A stretch of DNA of 35,221 bases from an uncultured Methylococcaceae bacterium (GTDB lineage: Bacteria > Pseudomonadota > Gammaproteobacteria > Methylococcales > Methylomonadaceae), in NCBI GenBank assembly GCA_903863905.1, contig CAIPDT010000164.1:1-35221 (forward strand), read 5' to 3'. Each line of letters opens with the position of its first letter. Within the stretch, counting starts at the first letter, position 1. The translations under genes were made by a program, and so were the position numbers. The notes under the pieces are model-generated. The model ran no database searches, was not told the origin of the DNA, and saw nothing but the letters and a program-made list of their open reading frames with translations. This document shows positions 25,431-34,743 of this stretch, one piece after another.

Positions 25431-25889
25431 GTGACTGTCATCCTCTACCAACAGGGTTTTAATCCCTATCAAATACTCCAAGACTATGAGTCTGCACAAC
25501 TCAAAGCCCCTGAAAAAATAGGCGCCACTAGTATATTTATCGGCACCATGCGAGATTTTAATGAAGGCAGTAACGTCACTGGGATGACTTTAGAATATTA
25601 TCCCGGCATGACCGAAAAACAACTTGAAAAGATTTTACAAGACGCACACTCCCGTTGGGCCATTGAAGATAGCTTAATCGTGCATCGAGTTGGAGACATT
25701 CTACCCAAAGACCCTATCGTACTGGTTGCCGTTTGGTCCTCACATAGAGGTGATGCGTTTGACGCCAGTCGTTTTATTATGGAAGCCTTAAAATCAACAG
25801 CCCCTTTTTGGAAAAAAGAACACTTAAACAGCACCGAGTCACGTTGGGTCAGCCATAACACCAACGGCTATCAATTAAAAACACCTTAA
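25431..25889 (+). CDS. moaE: Molybdopterin synthase large subunit MoaE
   Basis: 152 residues from a GTG. MoaE motifs: GATSIFIGTMRDFNEG, LEYYPGM, VHRVGDI, AVWSSHRGDAFDAS and APFWKKE (active-site Lys region). With MoaD it converts cPMP to molybdopterin. GTG start is supported by the tight spacing to moaD and by the family N-terminus. Confidence 0.95.
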   Translation: MTVILYQQGFNPYQILQDYESAQLKAPEKIGATSIFIGTMRDFNEGSNVTGMTLEYYPGMTEKQLEKILQDAHSRWAIEDSLIVHRVGDILPKDPIVLVAVWSSHRGDAFDASRFIMEALKSTAPFWKKEHLNSTESRWVSHNTNGYQLKTP

Positions 25890-25928
25890 CTCTTATCCAC
25901 CCCAATTCTATTGTTGAGAATACCCACT

Positions 25929-26768
25929 ATGCAAACTTTAACAAACATTCGCGCCCTCATCATCGATATGGATGGTGTGTTATGGCACGGTACAGAAGCA
26001 ATTCCAGGTCTCATTGATTTTTTTCAAACCCTAGAAGACCAAAAAATTCGTTTTATACTCGCCACCAATAACGCCAGCTTAACTCCGGCTCAATATGTTA
26101 CTAAACTCGCCAAAATGGGCGTTACCTTAACAAAGGAACACATTTTAACCTCAGGCACAGCCACCGCCTTATATCTTAGCCAACGGGTTGTCCCCGCTCA
26201 AACCCGTGTCTATGTCATTGGCGTTGATGGAACCACGCAACCCCTCTTAGAGCTTGGTTTTACCTTAACCGCTGACTATGAACTCAACACACCCACCACC
26301 CCAAACGCAAAAGGGGCAGACATTGTGGTTTGTGGTAAAGACGAAACACTGACGTGGCATAAATTAGCCACCGCCACCCTCAATATAAAAGCCGGCGCAC
26401 AATTTATTGGCACCAATGCCGACACCACCTTACCCACAGAACATGGCGTTACCCATGGCAATGGCGCTATCTTAGCCGCCTTAACCGTAGCCACAGGCGT
26501 TACACCAACCATCATTGGTAAACCCGAACCCATCATGTACCAACAAGCGCTTAAACTACTAGGCGTAGACCCATCACAAACCGTCGCGCTGGGTGATCGT
26601 CTTGAAACCGATATCTTAGGCGCAGTGAGAACCGGGATTCGCAGCATCATGGTCTTGACCGGAATCTCTAACGAAGAAGATTTAAAAGACTCGGAGTATC
26701 AACCGACCTGGGTACTGCCGGATCTACAGGCAGTCACTGCGGCCATAAAAACCCAAGCAACATCCTAA
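25929..26768 (+). CDS. HAD-IIA family phosphatase, NagD/phosphoglycolate-phosphatase type
   Basis: 279 residues from the ATG at 25929 (an upstream TTG at 25911 is less likely). Motif I is IIDMDGVLWHGTE, motif II LATNNAS, the C2A cap follows, motif III is IGKPEP, and motif IV ALGDRLETDILGA. The cap type is that of NagD, the 4-nitrophenylphosphatase PGPase group. The substrate (nucleotide, phosphoglycolate or sugar phosphate) is not decided by sequence. It comes 39 nt after moaE, and dhaK follows 21 nt downstream, so it may be co-transcribed with either. Confidence 0.85.
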   Translation: MQTLTNIRALIIDMDGVLWHGTEAIPGLIDFFQTLEDQKIRFILATNNASLTPAQYVTKLAKMGVTLTKEHILTSGTATALYLSQRVVPAQTRVYVIGVDGTTQPLLELGFTLTADYELNTPTTPNAKGADIVVCGKDETLTWHKLATATLNIKAGAQFIGTNADTTLPTEHGVTHGNGAILAALTVATGVTPTIIGKPEPIMYQQALKLLGVDPSQTVALGDRLETDILGAVRTGIRSIMVLTGISNEEDLKDSEYQPTWVLPDLQAVTAAIKTQATS

Positions 26769-26789
26769 CAACCCTTATTGATGACGCTC

Positions 26790-27779
26790 ATGAAAAAATT
26801 TCTCAACTCACCCGAAAGCCTTTTAGAAGAAAGTCTCACCGGCTTTGCCAAAGCCCATGCGGATATTATTCAGCTTAATAAACAACCCTATTTTATCCAA
26901 CGCAACAGCCCAACCCCAGCCGATAAAGTCGCCTTAATATCAGGCGGTGGCTCTGGACATGAACCGTTACATATTGGCTTTGTAGGCACTGGACTCTTAG
27001 ATGCCGCCTGCCCTGGGCAAATATTTACCTCACCCACCCCCGACCAAATGCTAGCAGCCGCACAAGCCGTTGATAATGGCGGCGGCGTCTTATTTATTGT
27101 TAAAAATTATGCCGGTGATGTGATGAGTTTTGAGATGGCCGCCGAAATGCTCAACATCCCAACCGCCACAGTTTTAGTCAGTGATGATATCGCCTTACCC
27201 AAAACCCATAGCATTGGACGTCGTGGGGTTGCAGGCACTTTAATTATAGAAAAAATAGTGGGGGCCGCCGCCGAACAAGGCGCCGATTTATCAACTTGCC
27301 AAGCGCTAGGCAACAAAGTCAATAACGTCACCGCATCCCTTGGCGTGGCTTTACACAGTTGTACTGTTCCAGCCTTAGGTAAACCCACCTTTGAACTCAC
27401 AGATACTGAAATGGAAATGGGCGTAGGTATTCATGGAGAACGTGGCCATGACACTCTTCCCCTTACCAGTGCTACAGAGATTGTCGAACAAATCGCCCGC
27501 AAAATTGATGAAGAACTAAAACCCCAAGCCGGTCAAAACGTGTTACTGCATATCAACGGCCTAGGATCAACGCCTTTAATAGAACTGTACTTAATTTATG
27601 ATCTCGCCGCCCAATTCTGGGAAAAACGCGGCGTTAACATCACAAGGTCCTTAGTCGGTAACTATACAACCTCACTGGATATGGCCGGTTGCTCAATCAC
27701 CTTAACCCTATTAGACGAACAACTCACAGCGCTGTGGGATGCACCCGTTCATACCGCTCATTTACGCTGGGGTTGTTAA
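26790..27779 (+). CDS. dhaK: Dihydroxyacetone kinase subunit DhaK
   Basis: 329 residues from ATG 26790 (MKKFLNSPE, as in E. coli DhaK: MKKLIND); in-frame starts a few codons upstream exist. DhaK landmarks: GGGSGHEPLHIGF with a conserved His, ACPGQIFTSPTPDQ, GRRGVAGT, GVGIHGERG with the His that covalently binds dihydroxyacetone, and the C-terminal DAPVHTAHLRWG. It holds dihydroxyacetone while DhaL delivers the phosphate. Its stop overlaps that of dhaL, which is on the opposite strand, so the two halves of the enzyme come from different transcripts. No dhaM gene is seen. Confidence 0.95.
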   Translation: MKKFLNSPESLLEESLTGFAKAHADIIQLNKQPYFIQRNSPTPADKVALISGGGSGHEPLHIGFVGTGLLDAACPGQIFTSPTPDQMLAAAQAVDNGGGVLFIVKNYAGDVMSFEMAAEMLNIPTATVLVSDDIALPKTHSIGRRGVAGTLIIEKIVGAAAEQGADLSTCQALGNKVNNVTASLGVALHSCTVPALGKPTFELTDTEMEMGVGIHGERGHDTLPLTSATEIVEQIARKIDEELKPQAGQNVLLHINGLGSTPLIELYLIYDLAAQFWEKRGVNITRSLVGNYTTSLDMAGCSITLTLLDEQLTALWDAPVHTAHLRWGC

Positions 27780-28408
27780 GCTTTTTTTAACACCTCAACC
27801 AAGGCACAAATCATCAGTTGCGCCGTCTTAGCACCCGCATCAATATGACCTAAAGACCGCGCTTCTAAAAAGGAAGCCCGGCCTTTAGTCGCCAACATAT
27901 CTCGGGTAGACTCCATCCCCGCAATCGCCACCTCAGCCACTTCAGTTAAGACCACAGCAACCGGTAAAGCCCGTTCTGCCGCCGACGTTAAATACACTGA
28001 CACCGGCACAAACACATCTAACAAAGTCTTTTCACCGGCCTCTGACTTACCCCTTTTTTTAAGCGCGTCTACAGCTTGTGCAAAACACTCCGCAAAACTA
28101 TTCAAGGTTAAATCCTGCCCTTGGCCCGCCTTAGCTAAGCTTAAAAAAAACGTACTATAAAGTAAACCTGACGCCCCTCCTACCGCACTCATTAAAGACA
28201 TGCCTATTTGCTGCCAAGCAACGGGCCATGCTAAGTCACTTAACGCCTCACGCTGAGTCATTAAAGCCGCTAAACCCCTTTGCACATTCGTCACATGATC
28301 GCCATCACCTAAAACTTGATCCAAAGCGGTCACTTCTTCCGCATTTTGCGCAATGATAGCGCTTAATGCTTCAATGATTGTTGGTAATAACACCGGTTCA
28401 AAACTCAT
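27776..28408 (-). CDS. dhaL: Dihydroxyacetone kinase subunit DhaL
   Basis: 210 residues from the ATG at 28406-28408, which has GGGAG six bases upstream; a TTG at 28420 is less likely. The DhaL ADP/metal-binding region is complete: ALDQVLGDGDHVTNVQRGL with the three Asp residues, then GGASGLLYSTFF and KGRASFLEARSLGHIDAGA. It supplies the nucleotide for phosphoryl transfer to dihydroxyacetone on DhaK. Convergent with dhaK with a 4-nt overlap of stop codons. Without DhaM in view, an ATP-dependent mode or a distant PTS partner are both possible. Confidence 0.94.
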   Translation of the reverse strand: MSFEPVLLPTIIEALSAIIAQNAEEVTALDQVLGDGDHVTNVQRGLAALMTQREALSDLAWPVAWQQIGMSLMSAVGGASGLLYSTFFLSLAKAGQGQDLTLNSFAECFAQAVDALKKRGKSEAGEKTLLDVFVPVSVYLTSAAERALPVAVVLTEVAEVAIAGMESTRDMLATKGRASFLEARSLGHIDAGAKTAQLMICALVEVLKKA

Positions 28409-28445
28409 AGTCTCTCCCAAAAGCCAGGCTCACAAAAATTAAACG

Positions 28446-28823
28446 CTATTGAACTTGCTCAATAATCTCAACCGTATTGCCATCGTAATCGCGACAAAAC
28501 ATCGCCCTACGCCCCGAGATACTCATGGTATAAACCAACCCAGCTTTATCTAACTCTACTTGAATAGGCGCCAACGCCAAAGCATTTAAAGCAATATGCC
28601 GATCTCTACCCCCATGAACAGGCCGTCCTGTAATAGGATCAGGGTTATTTAACTCCAATAAATGAATTTGCTGAGAACCCAACTGCAACCACGCCCCCGG
28701 AAACCCTAAATCTGGCCGTTCAATGCGTGTTAACCCTAAAATAACTTCATAAAAAGGCAAGGACCGCTCAATATCAGCCACAATAAAACTGGCATGATTT
28801 AATGATAATATATTCTTAGACAT
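28446..28823 (-). CDS. VOC-family (glyoxalase/bleomycin-resistance-like) protein
   Basis: 125 residues. Two beta-alpha-beta-beta-beta units: ILSLNHASFIVADIERSLPFYE with the first metal-binding His and, in the second half, DRHIALNALAL and YDGNTVEIIE with a further His and Glu. Such proteins bind a divalent metal and act as isomerases, dioxygenases or epoxide-opening transferases. The substrate is not readable. It lies 37 nt upstream of dhaL on the same strand and may share its transcript, which hints at triose or methylglyoxal handling but does not show it. Confidence 0.85.
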   Translation of the reverse strand: MSKNILSLNHASFIVADIERSLPFYEVILGLTRIERPDLGFPGAWLQLGSQQIHLLELNNPDPITGRPVHGGRDRHIALNALALAPIQVELDKAGLVYTMSISGRRAMFCRDYDGNTVEIIEQVQ

Positions 28824-28911
28824 ACTTTATATGATAACCTCAACGACCAACCCACTAAAAGAGTTTGTTAATCTAATCGCTTAGTATAGAATTAGCAAAT
28901 TTTTAAACTGA

Positions 28912-29654
<743 letters not shown>

Positions 29655-29666
29655 AATAAAACACAG

Positions 29667-31085
29667 ATGACCTCGCCAGCGACTTCAGGATTTATTCGCC
29701 CAATACACTCACAACTACAAGCCTTATCAAGGCTTTTAGATATTAGTTTAATTATTGGCACCTTATACCTTTCGCTCATCGCCTATGGTGTCAATCCTGA
29801 CAAGGAATATTTAATCCCTTGTTTTATTGCCACCGCCTTATTTGGACTCTTTGCCGAGAACAATGAAATCTATCAAGGTTGGCGCGGTGATCCGTTGTTT
29901 GATGAATCTTTGCGCATTATGGCCGCATGGATAGGCTCATTTACCCTATTATTAACCGGCATCTACCTTTACAATCCCGACTACAGCTATTCTTTTGAAG
30001 TTATCCAATTATGGCTACCGTTGGCACCCACCAGCATAATCATCTTACATTCACTTAGAAGAACGTGTCTATCTTACTTAAGACAACAGGGCTTTAACAC
30101 CCGCAGCTGTGCCATTTATGGTGCTAATTCTTTAGGTTTAAGACTTAGACACGCCATTTTAGATCTTCCTTGGCTAGGCTATCAGTTTATTGGTTTTTAT
30201 GATGATAGAGCAGAGGCAGAAGAACGACGCCTAAACACTAAAGACATTGGCCCCTTAGCCGGTGACTTTAAAGAACTCCTGCAACTGGCACAACAAGGTA
30301 TCGTTGATCATATTTATATCACACTACCTCTCGGTGCAGAAAATCGCATTAGTGATTATATTGAACAATTAGCCGACAGCACCGCCTCTGTTAATATCGT
30401 ACCCGACTTTTTTACCTTTAATCTAATTCAATCCAAATGGAGCAATATTCAAGGCATCCCTGTGGTCAGTGTCTTTGACACCCCCTTTGGTGCTTTAGAT
30501 GGCGCTATAAAACGCTTAGAAGATATTATTTTGTGCCTCATCATCTTGCCGCTTATTGCCCTACCCATGCTGATTATCAGCATAGCCATTAAACTCACCT
30601 CACCCGGCCCGGTTATTTTTAAACAAAAACGTTACGGCATCAAAGGTGAAAAAATTGAAGTTTGGAAGTTTCGCTCCATGTCGGTCACCGAAAACGGCGA
30701 CCAAATCAAACAAGCCACCAAAAATGACACTCGCTTAACCTCTATCGGTAGTTTCTTGCGACGCTCTTCTTTAGATGAATTACCCCAGTTTTTAAATGTA
30801 TTACAAGGCACCATGTCAGTCGTAGGTCCTAGACCGCACGCTATTGCCCATAATGAACTGTACCGAAAACAAATTAAAGGTTACATGTTACGCCATAAAG
30901 TTAAACCAGGCATTACAGGGCACGCCCAAATCAATGGTTGTCGTGGAGAAACCGATACGTTAGATAAGATGGAAGCCAGAATTAACTATGATCTTGAATA
31001 TATTAAGCAGTGGTCTTTAATACTGGATATCAAAATAGTCATAATGACAGTTTTTAAAGGCTTCTTTAATAAACAAGCCTATTAG
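29667..31085 (+). CDS. Undecaprenyl-phosphate glucose/sugar phosphotransferase, WcaJ-like
   Basis: 472 residues, near WcaJ (464). An N-terminal part with several membrane segments (about 20-130) precedes a CoA-binding-like domain (residues about 145-265), one more membrane helix near 285-310, and a C-terminal bacterial sugar transferase domain: KRYGIKGEKIEVWKFRSM, LRRSSLDELPQFLNVLQG, SVVGPRPHA and KPGITGHAQINGCRGET. It starts lipid-linked repeat-unit synthesis for exopolysaccharide by placing a sugar 1-phosphate on undecaprenyl phosphate. The flippase gene 3.7 kb downstream fits the same pathway. Sugar specificity is not certain. Confidence 0.9.
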   Translation: MTSPATSGFIRPIHSQLQALSRLLDISLIIGTLYLSLIAYGVNPDKEYLIPCFIATALFGLFAENNEIYQGWRGDPLFDESLRIMAAWIGSFTLLLTGIYLYNPDYSYSFEVIQLWLPLAPTSIIILHSLRRTCLSYLRQQGFNTRSCAIYGANSLGLRLRHAILDLPWLGYQFIGFYDDRAEAEERRLNTKDIGPLAGDFKELLQLAQQGIVDHIYITLPLGAENRISDYIEQLADSTASVNIVPDFFTFNLIQSKWSNIQGIPVVSVFDTPFGALDGAIKRLEDIILCLIILPLIALPMLIISIAIKLTSPGPVIFKQKRYGIKGEKIEVWKFRSMSVTENGDQIKQATKNDTRLTSIGSFLRRSSLDELPQFLNVLQGTMSVVGPRPHAIAHNELYRKQIKGYMLRHKVKPGITGHAQINGCRGETDTLDKMEARINYDLEYIKQWSLILDIKIVIMTVFKGFFNKQAY

Positions 31086-31092
31086 AGATCAA

Positions 31093-31151
31093 TTAAACTG
31101 TGTTATATGACATTAATTTTTAATTAAACAAGGTCATATAACACAGTTTAA
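31093..31151. repeat. Perfect 19-bp inverted repeat with 21-nt loop
   Basis: Left arm TTAAACTGTGTTATATGAC (31093-31111) and right arm GTCATATAACACAGTTTAA (31133-31151) are exact reverse complements, separated by 21 nt rich in A and T (with a minor inner TTAAT/ATTAA pair). It starts 7 nt after the stop of the WcaJ-like gene. There is no T-run on either side, so a standard terminator is unlikely, though the hairpin could stabilise the mRNA 3' end, or be a small mobile remnant or binding site. Confidence 0.85.
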
Positions 31152-31331
31152 CAATGAAAACCGCTAAATAAATCATTACAACCTCGATATAACAAGGGCC
31201 GCAGTATGTTGGTACAGCTATTGCAGTTATAACTTAGGATAAACAACTCAGTCAAAAAAAATTGCATCTGTAACAGAATTGTAACCTTAAAACATAATTT
31301 TTGTGAGATTATAACTTTAAGAACGCGCATA

Positions 31332-31361
31332 TTGACTAAGTAAATAGATTGATGCTTTAAT
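31332..31361 (+). promoter_or_regulatory. Candidate sigma-70 promoter for the PEP-CTERM-like gene
   Basis: TTGACT (31332-31337) and TTTAAT (31356-31361) are good -35 and -10 matches with an 18-bp spacer. The start of transcription would be near 31368, giving a leader of about 88 nt before the ATG at 31456. Based on hexamer match alone. Confidence 0.4.
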
Positions 31362-31455
31362 GTGGCCTTAAAACACTCTAAAGCCAGACGTTAACCTAGT
31401 GGATATTAAAAGACACACTAGATACCTAATATATTATCAGCGGAAATTTTAACTT

Positions 31456-32190
31456 ATGAATTACAAACAACTAATTACGCTACCTATTTTAGGTCTAGTG
31501 ATGAGTCAATCAAGTTTTGCTGGACAAGTTCCCATCATAAGTTCTATCAACAATTTCGCCGTACCCACCGCACAAGATTACTCTTTTAATGATAGAGCCT
31601 TATCGGTTAGTGTTGCCTCTAAAGCAACGCCCGGCACTGGTTATACGGTCACCGCAACAGGCACCGGCAACATCACCTTTTACGGTGTAACACCTGCAAC
31701 CTCCTTTGCTGGCAGCACCACTACAACGGGTTACTCATTAACCGCAAACTTTAGTGCTACGGGTCAATTTGAAACGACCAACAGTATCTTAAACATCAAT
31801 GGTACTTTAAATAGCCAACCTACTGGCTCTACAGGCACACCAAGCGGTGTACTTTACTCAGCAAACCTAACCGGTTTTGGCACCAATCCTAATCAAGCAG
31901 CGATTGGATTTACCACACAATTTAATCAATCATGGTCAAATCAGTCCTTATTAACCGGTGGCTCAACTGGAGAGGTCGTTTATCTTTTTGATCAAGTGGG
32001 CTTAAATAACGGTGGACATGGCCGCTTAAGCGCTTTAATTAATGCACTTCAAACCAATAACCTTGCCAGCCTTAACGGAAAAACGTTTACCGGCGTTGAA
32101 TCAATTGCCACAGTGCCCTTACCACTGGCCTCTATACTATTTGGAACTGGCTTAACTGCTTTATTCGGTCTTGGCCGCAAACGCGTTTAA
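31456..32190 (+). CDS. PEP-CTERM-like sorted surface protein
   Basis: 244 residues. Signal peptide MNYKQLITLPILGLVMSQSS with cleavage near FAGQ. The body is rich in Thr, Ser, Gly and Asn (TGTGNITFYGVTPATSFAG), with no known enzymatic domain. From residue 220 the tail reads VPLPLASILFGTGLTALFGL followed by basic GRKRV: motif, transmembrane helix and Arg/Lys end, the layout of PEP-CTERM exosortase substrates, in the VPLP form known in methanotroph-like gammaproteobacteria. Exosortase/EpsH would cut near this motif; no exosortase gene is in the window. It stands between two exopolysaccharide genes, in line with the known link between PEP-CTERM proteins and EPS. Confidence 0.85.
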   Translation: MNYKQLITLPILGLVMSQSSFAGQVPIISSINNFAVPTAQDYSFNDRALSVSVASKATPGTGYTVTATGTGNITFYGVTPATSFAGSTTTTGYSLTANFSATGQFETTNSILNINGTLNSQPTGSTGTPSGVLYSANLTGFGTNPNQAAIGFTTQFNQSWSNQSLLTGGSTGEVVYLFDQVGLNNGGHGRLSALINALQTNNLASLNGKTFTGVESIATVPLPLASILFGTGLTALFGLGRKRV

Positions 32191-32244
32191 CACACACGCA
32201 TAAATTTATTTTTTAAGTAACCGAATTCAATCAGGATATTTTTC

Positions 32245-34560
32245 ATGGCACAAAAATCAGGTACAGCGGCTAACGACACCATTAACCCCACCAATACAGG
32301 CAGCACTTGGGTAGCCTCTTCTAACTCATCGTCTGACATTGTCTATGGCTTGGCAGGCAACGACACTATCAATTACTCCAACAGCACAGCTAACCTTGAT
32401 TTAATAGGCGGTGATGGGGCTGATACCATTACGGGTGGTACAGGTAATGATATTATCTGGGGAGACACAGGCTCAGCAACTGCTTCAGCAGGAGGCGGTG
32501 CTGATTCTTTAAGTGGTGGAGCAGGTAGTGATATTATTTGGGGTGGAGAAGGTAACGATACTTTAAGCGGCGGTGCAGGTGATGACAACTTGGATGGCGG
32601 CTTAGGTGATGATAAATTAACCGGTGGTGCAGGTGCTGATTATTTCTCAGTGAGTGCAGGTACTGATACGATTACCGATTTAGGTACGGGTGCCGACATA
32701 CTTTATGTTGCAAGCGGCGCAACAACTAATGCCACCGTAAAAGGTGCTTGGACTGTTGATAGTCAAACAAGTAATGATGGCACAGCCAATCTATCGACAG
32801 CAGGATTTGCCGTTGATTTAAGCTTGGCCTCAGGCACTAGTGGCTTTGCTGTAACCAGCACCGGAAACAAAGCCAACACCATAACGGGTTCTGGCTTAGA
32901 CGATACCTTAATAGGTGGTTCGGGTGCAGACACTTTAGTTGGAAACGCTGGAAATGATAGCTTGTCCGGTGGTTTAGGCAACGATACATTAACTGGCGGT
33001 ACCGGAAACGACACTTTTAACGTAAGTTCTGGCACTGATACCATTACCGACTTAAGCGACGGTGCAGACATCTTAAAAGTATCTACATCAGCCACAGCAA
33101 ACGCTACCATTAGCACGGCTTGGATAGCAACCGCTAATACAGCTAATAACGGCACCGCCAATATCACCAGCAACGGTCTTAGCGTTGACTTAAGCGCCGT
33201 TACTAGCGGTAACAATGGTTTTAAGGTAACCAATACCGGCAGCGCTACCACCCTAACCGGTTCATTAAATAATGACAGTTTAACAGGCGGAACCGGTATT
33301 GATACCTTACTAGGCGGTCTCGGTGACGATACCCTAGTGGGCGGTGCAGGAGATGACATCTTAACGGGTGGCGCTGGTATTGATACCTTCACAATCGATG
33401 CAGGTACTGACACTATTACTGACCTAGGCGCGGGTGGTTCAGATATTTTAAATGTCAGTGCAACAACTACCGTAAACGCCACCTTATCAAACGCTTGGAC
33501 GGCTACCAGTGCCACAACAAACAACGGCACTGTTAATATATCAACTAACGGCTTTGCGGTCGGTTTACACTCAGTTACCAATGGAAATAATGGTTTTAAC
33601 ATTACTAACATAGGTGTAGGTGCTGTTTTAACAGGAACAATATTTACGGATACCCTTACTGGCGGAAACGGCGATGACTTTATCAACGGTGGTGGTGGCT
33701 CTAATAACGTCTTAACCGGTGGTGCAGGTAATGATACCTTTACAATAAATACCGGTACCGCCACGATTAATGACTTAGGCAATGGCAACGATATATTAGC
33801 GGTTTCTTCTGGTGCATCTGTAAACGCTGCACTCTACGCAGCATGGGTTGCAGACAATAACACCTTTAATAAAGACACCGTTAACCTAACCACCAATGGC
33901 TTCGATACTGATGTTTCCATGGCAAAAACTGGCACAGGTTACAAAGGTTTCTCTATCACCAACACGAGTGTAAACGGGGCTAATTTAACAGGCTCTGGAC
34001 TTGCTGACAGCTTAACCGGTGGCACAGGTAAAGATTCTTTATCTGGCGGAGCGGGTATCGATACCATAGTAGGCGGCAAAGGTGCTGATATCTTAACCGG
34101 GGGTATAAACAAAGATTACTTTTATTTTGCAGCGGGCGATAGCGGACATATTGCAACTACATTAGATACAATTAAAGATTTTACCAAAGGCAACGGAAAC
34201 GTGGCTAATGGTGATACGATTGTCTACACCACACATGCTTTAAGCATTGGCGGAAGTGCGGCAACAGCCACAGCAGCCCAAGCTTCTATCAATCAAAGCA
34301 CCGGTGTCGCAAACTTTGCCACAGGATCAGGTACAACCTTGCCTGATGCCATAGGTGACATTGCGGCTAGATTTACTGCAGCCACAAACACAGCGGGTGA
34401 ATTTGCTTTCTTTAGAGTTAATGGCACCAATAGTGAATATTTGTTTATCTCTGATGGCGTTGCAGGCGTAACTACAAATGATGAATTGATTTTATTAACA
34501 GGACTGACTTCCGTTAATAGTATTGATACAACCGGTGGTAATTTAACTATTTTGAGTTAA
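32245..34560 (+). CDS. RTX-type calcium-binding secreted protein with four long repeat modules
   Basis: 771 residues, very acidic, rich in Gly, Asp, Thr and Asn, with no Cys in the translation. No N-terminal signal peptide (MAQKSGTAANDTI), as expected for type I secretion. RTX nonapeptides (GGxGxDxLx) cluster at about 54-131, 217-255, 341-379, 470-496 and 586-623. Between them lie modules of a conserved non-RTX sequence. The C-terminus (GEFAFFRVNGTNSEYLFISD, then DELILLTGL and GGNLTIL) looks like the C-terminal secretion domain of S-layer and adhesin-like RTX proteins. No lipase, protease or toxin domain is seen, so a structural or adhesive surface role is most likely. AGGA precedes the ATG. 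No type I secretion genes are in the window. An intrinsic terminator follows. Confidence 0.88.
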   Translation: MAQKSGTAANDTINPTNTGSTWVASSNSSSDIVYGLAGNDTINYSNSTANLDLIGGDGADTITGGTGNDIIWGDTGSATASAGGGADSLSGGAGSDIIWGGEGNDTLSGGAGDDNLDGGLGDDKLTGGAGADYFSVSAGTDTITDLGTGADILYVASGATTNATVKGAWTVDSQTSNDGTANLSTAGFAVDLSLASGTSGFAVTSTGNKANTITGSGLDDTLIGGSGADTLVGNAGNDSLSGGLGNDTLTGGTGNDTFNVSSGTDTITDLSDGADILKVSTSATANATISTAWIATANTANNGTANITSNGLSVDLSAVTSGNNGFKVTNTGSATTLTGSLNNDSLTGGTGIDTLLGGLGDDTLVGGAGDDILTGGAGIDTFTIDAGTDTITDLGAGGSDILNVSATTTVNATLSNAWTATSATTNNGTVNISTNGFAVGLHSVTNGNNGFNITNIGVGAVLTGTIFTDTLTGGNGDDFINGGGGSNNVLTGGAGNDTFTINTGTATINDLGNGNDILAVSSGASVNAALYAAWVADNNTFNKDTVNLTTNGFDTDVSMAKTGTGYKGFSITNTSVNGANLTGSGLADSLTGGTGKDSLSGGAGIDTIVGGKGADILTGGINKDYFYFAAGDSGHIATTLDTIKDFTKGNGNVANGDTIVYTTHALSIGGSAATATAAQASINQSTGVANFATGSGTTLPDAIGDIAARFTAATNTAGEFAFFRVNGTNSEYLFISDGVAGVTTNDELILLTGLTSVNSIDTTGGNLTILS
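32638..34113 (+). repeat. Four diverged repeats of about 117-127 codons within the RTX gene
   Basis: Units start at residues 132 (DYFSVSAGTDTITDL), 256 (DTFNVSSGTDTITDL), 380 (DTFTIDAGTDTITDL) and 497 (DTFTINTGTATINDL), i.e. bases 32638, 33010, 33382 and 33733, giving periods of 124, 124, 117 and about 127 residues. Each unit continues with ILxVS, NAT-like and AW (one conserved Trp), NNGT or similar, NGF/GFAV, and ends in an RTX nonapeptide block. Units 2 and 3 are closest to each other; unit 4 is the most diverged. Confidence 0.9.
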
Positions 34561-34623
34561 TTAAGTAGATACTGAACGCCTGTCTGAGTCGTGCGGTAAA
34601 GTCTTAGACGTTAATATCGAACA

Positions 34624-34649
34624 AAAAAAGGGGGCTTTGCCTCCTTTTT
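34624..34649 (+). terminator. Intrinsic terminator after the RTX gene
   Basis: AAAAAGGGGGC, loop TTT, GCCTCCTTTTT: an 11-bp stem with one G-T pair, ending in a T-run, 64 nt after the RTX stop codon. A-rich on the left arm, so it may work on both strands. It separates the RTX gene from the flippase gene. Confidence 0.82.
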
Positions 34650-34743
34650 CACATTTATTCTGAATAAAATTCAAAAATGGATACTCCTATTAACTCAAAA
34701 GAATTTTCAACTCACTACGTCCAAATACATCTATCCATTTAAC

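Larger units (their letters stand above)
31086..31455. other. Non-coding region between the WcaJ-like gene and the PEP-CTERM gene
   Basis: 370 bp with no credible gene. It holds the 19-bp inverted repeat (31093-31151), a candidate promoter (31332-31361) and, in the probable leader, a short dyad CTAGTG (31396-31401) / CACTAG (31416-31421). A minus-strand 60-codon frame here is Cys-rich, unlike known proteins, and is treated as chance. The 31152-31320 stretch shows nothing I can name. Confidence 0.6.

Noticed and set aside
26276-26650. 124-codon minus-strand frame opposite the HAD phosphatase gene
   Set aside because: Shadow of a conserved gene in a more GC-rich stretch; composition is atypical.
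28865-28890. Promoter TTGTTA / TATAGA upstream of coaD
   Set aside because: The spacer is only 14 bp, too short for a sigma-70 promoter.
31148-31330. 60-codon minus-strand frame in the non-coding region before the PEP-CTERM gene
   Set aside because: Overlaps the inverted repeat, has no ribosome site and resembles no family.
32763-33788. 341-codon minus-strand frame, Pro/Val/Ser-rich, opposite the RTX gene
   Set aside because: It is the mirror of the repetitive Gly/Asp-rich RTX codons; such repeats often keep the antisense frame open. No ribosome site or family features.
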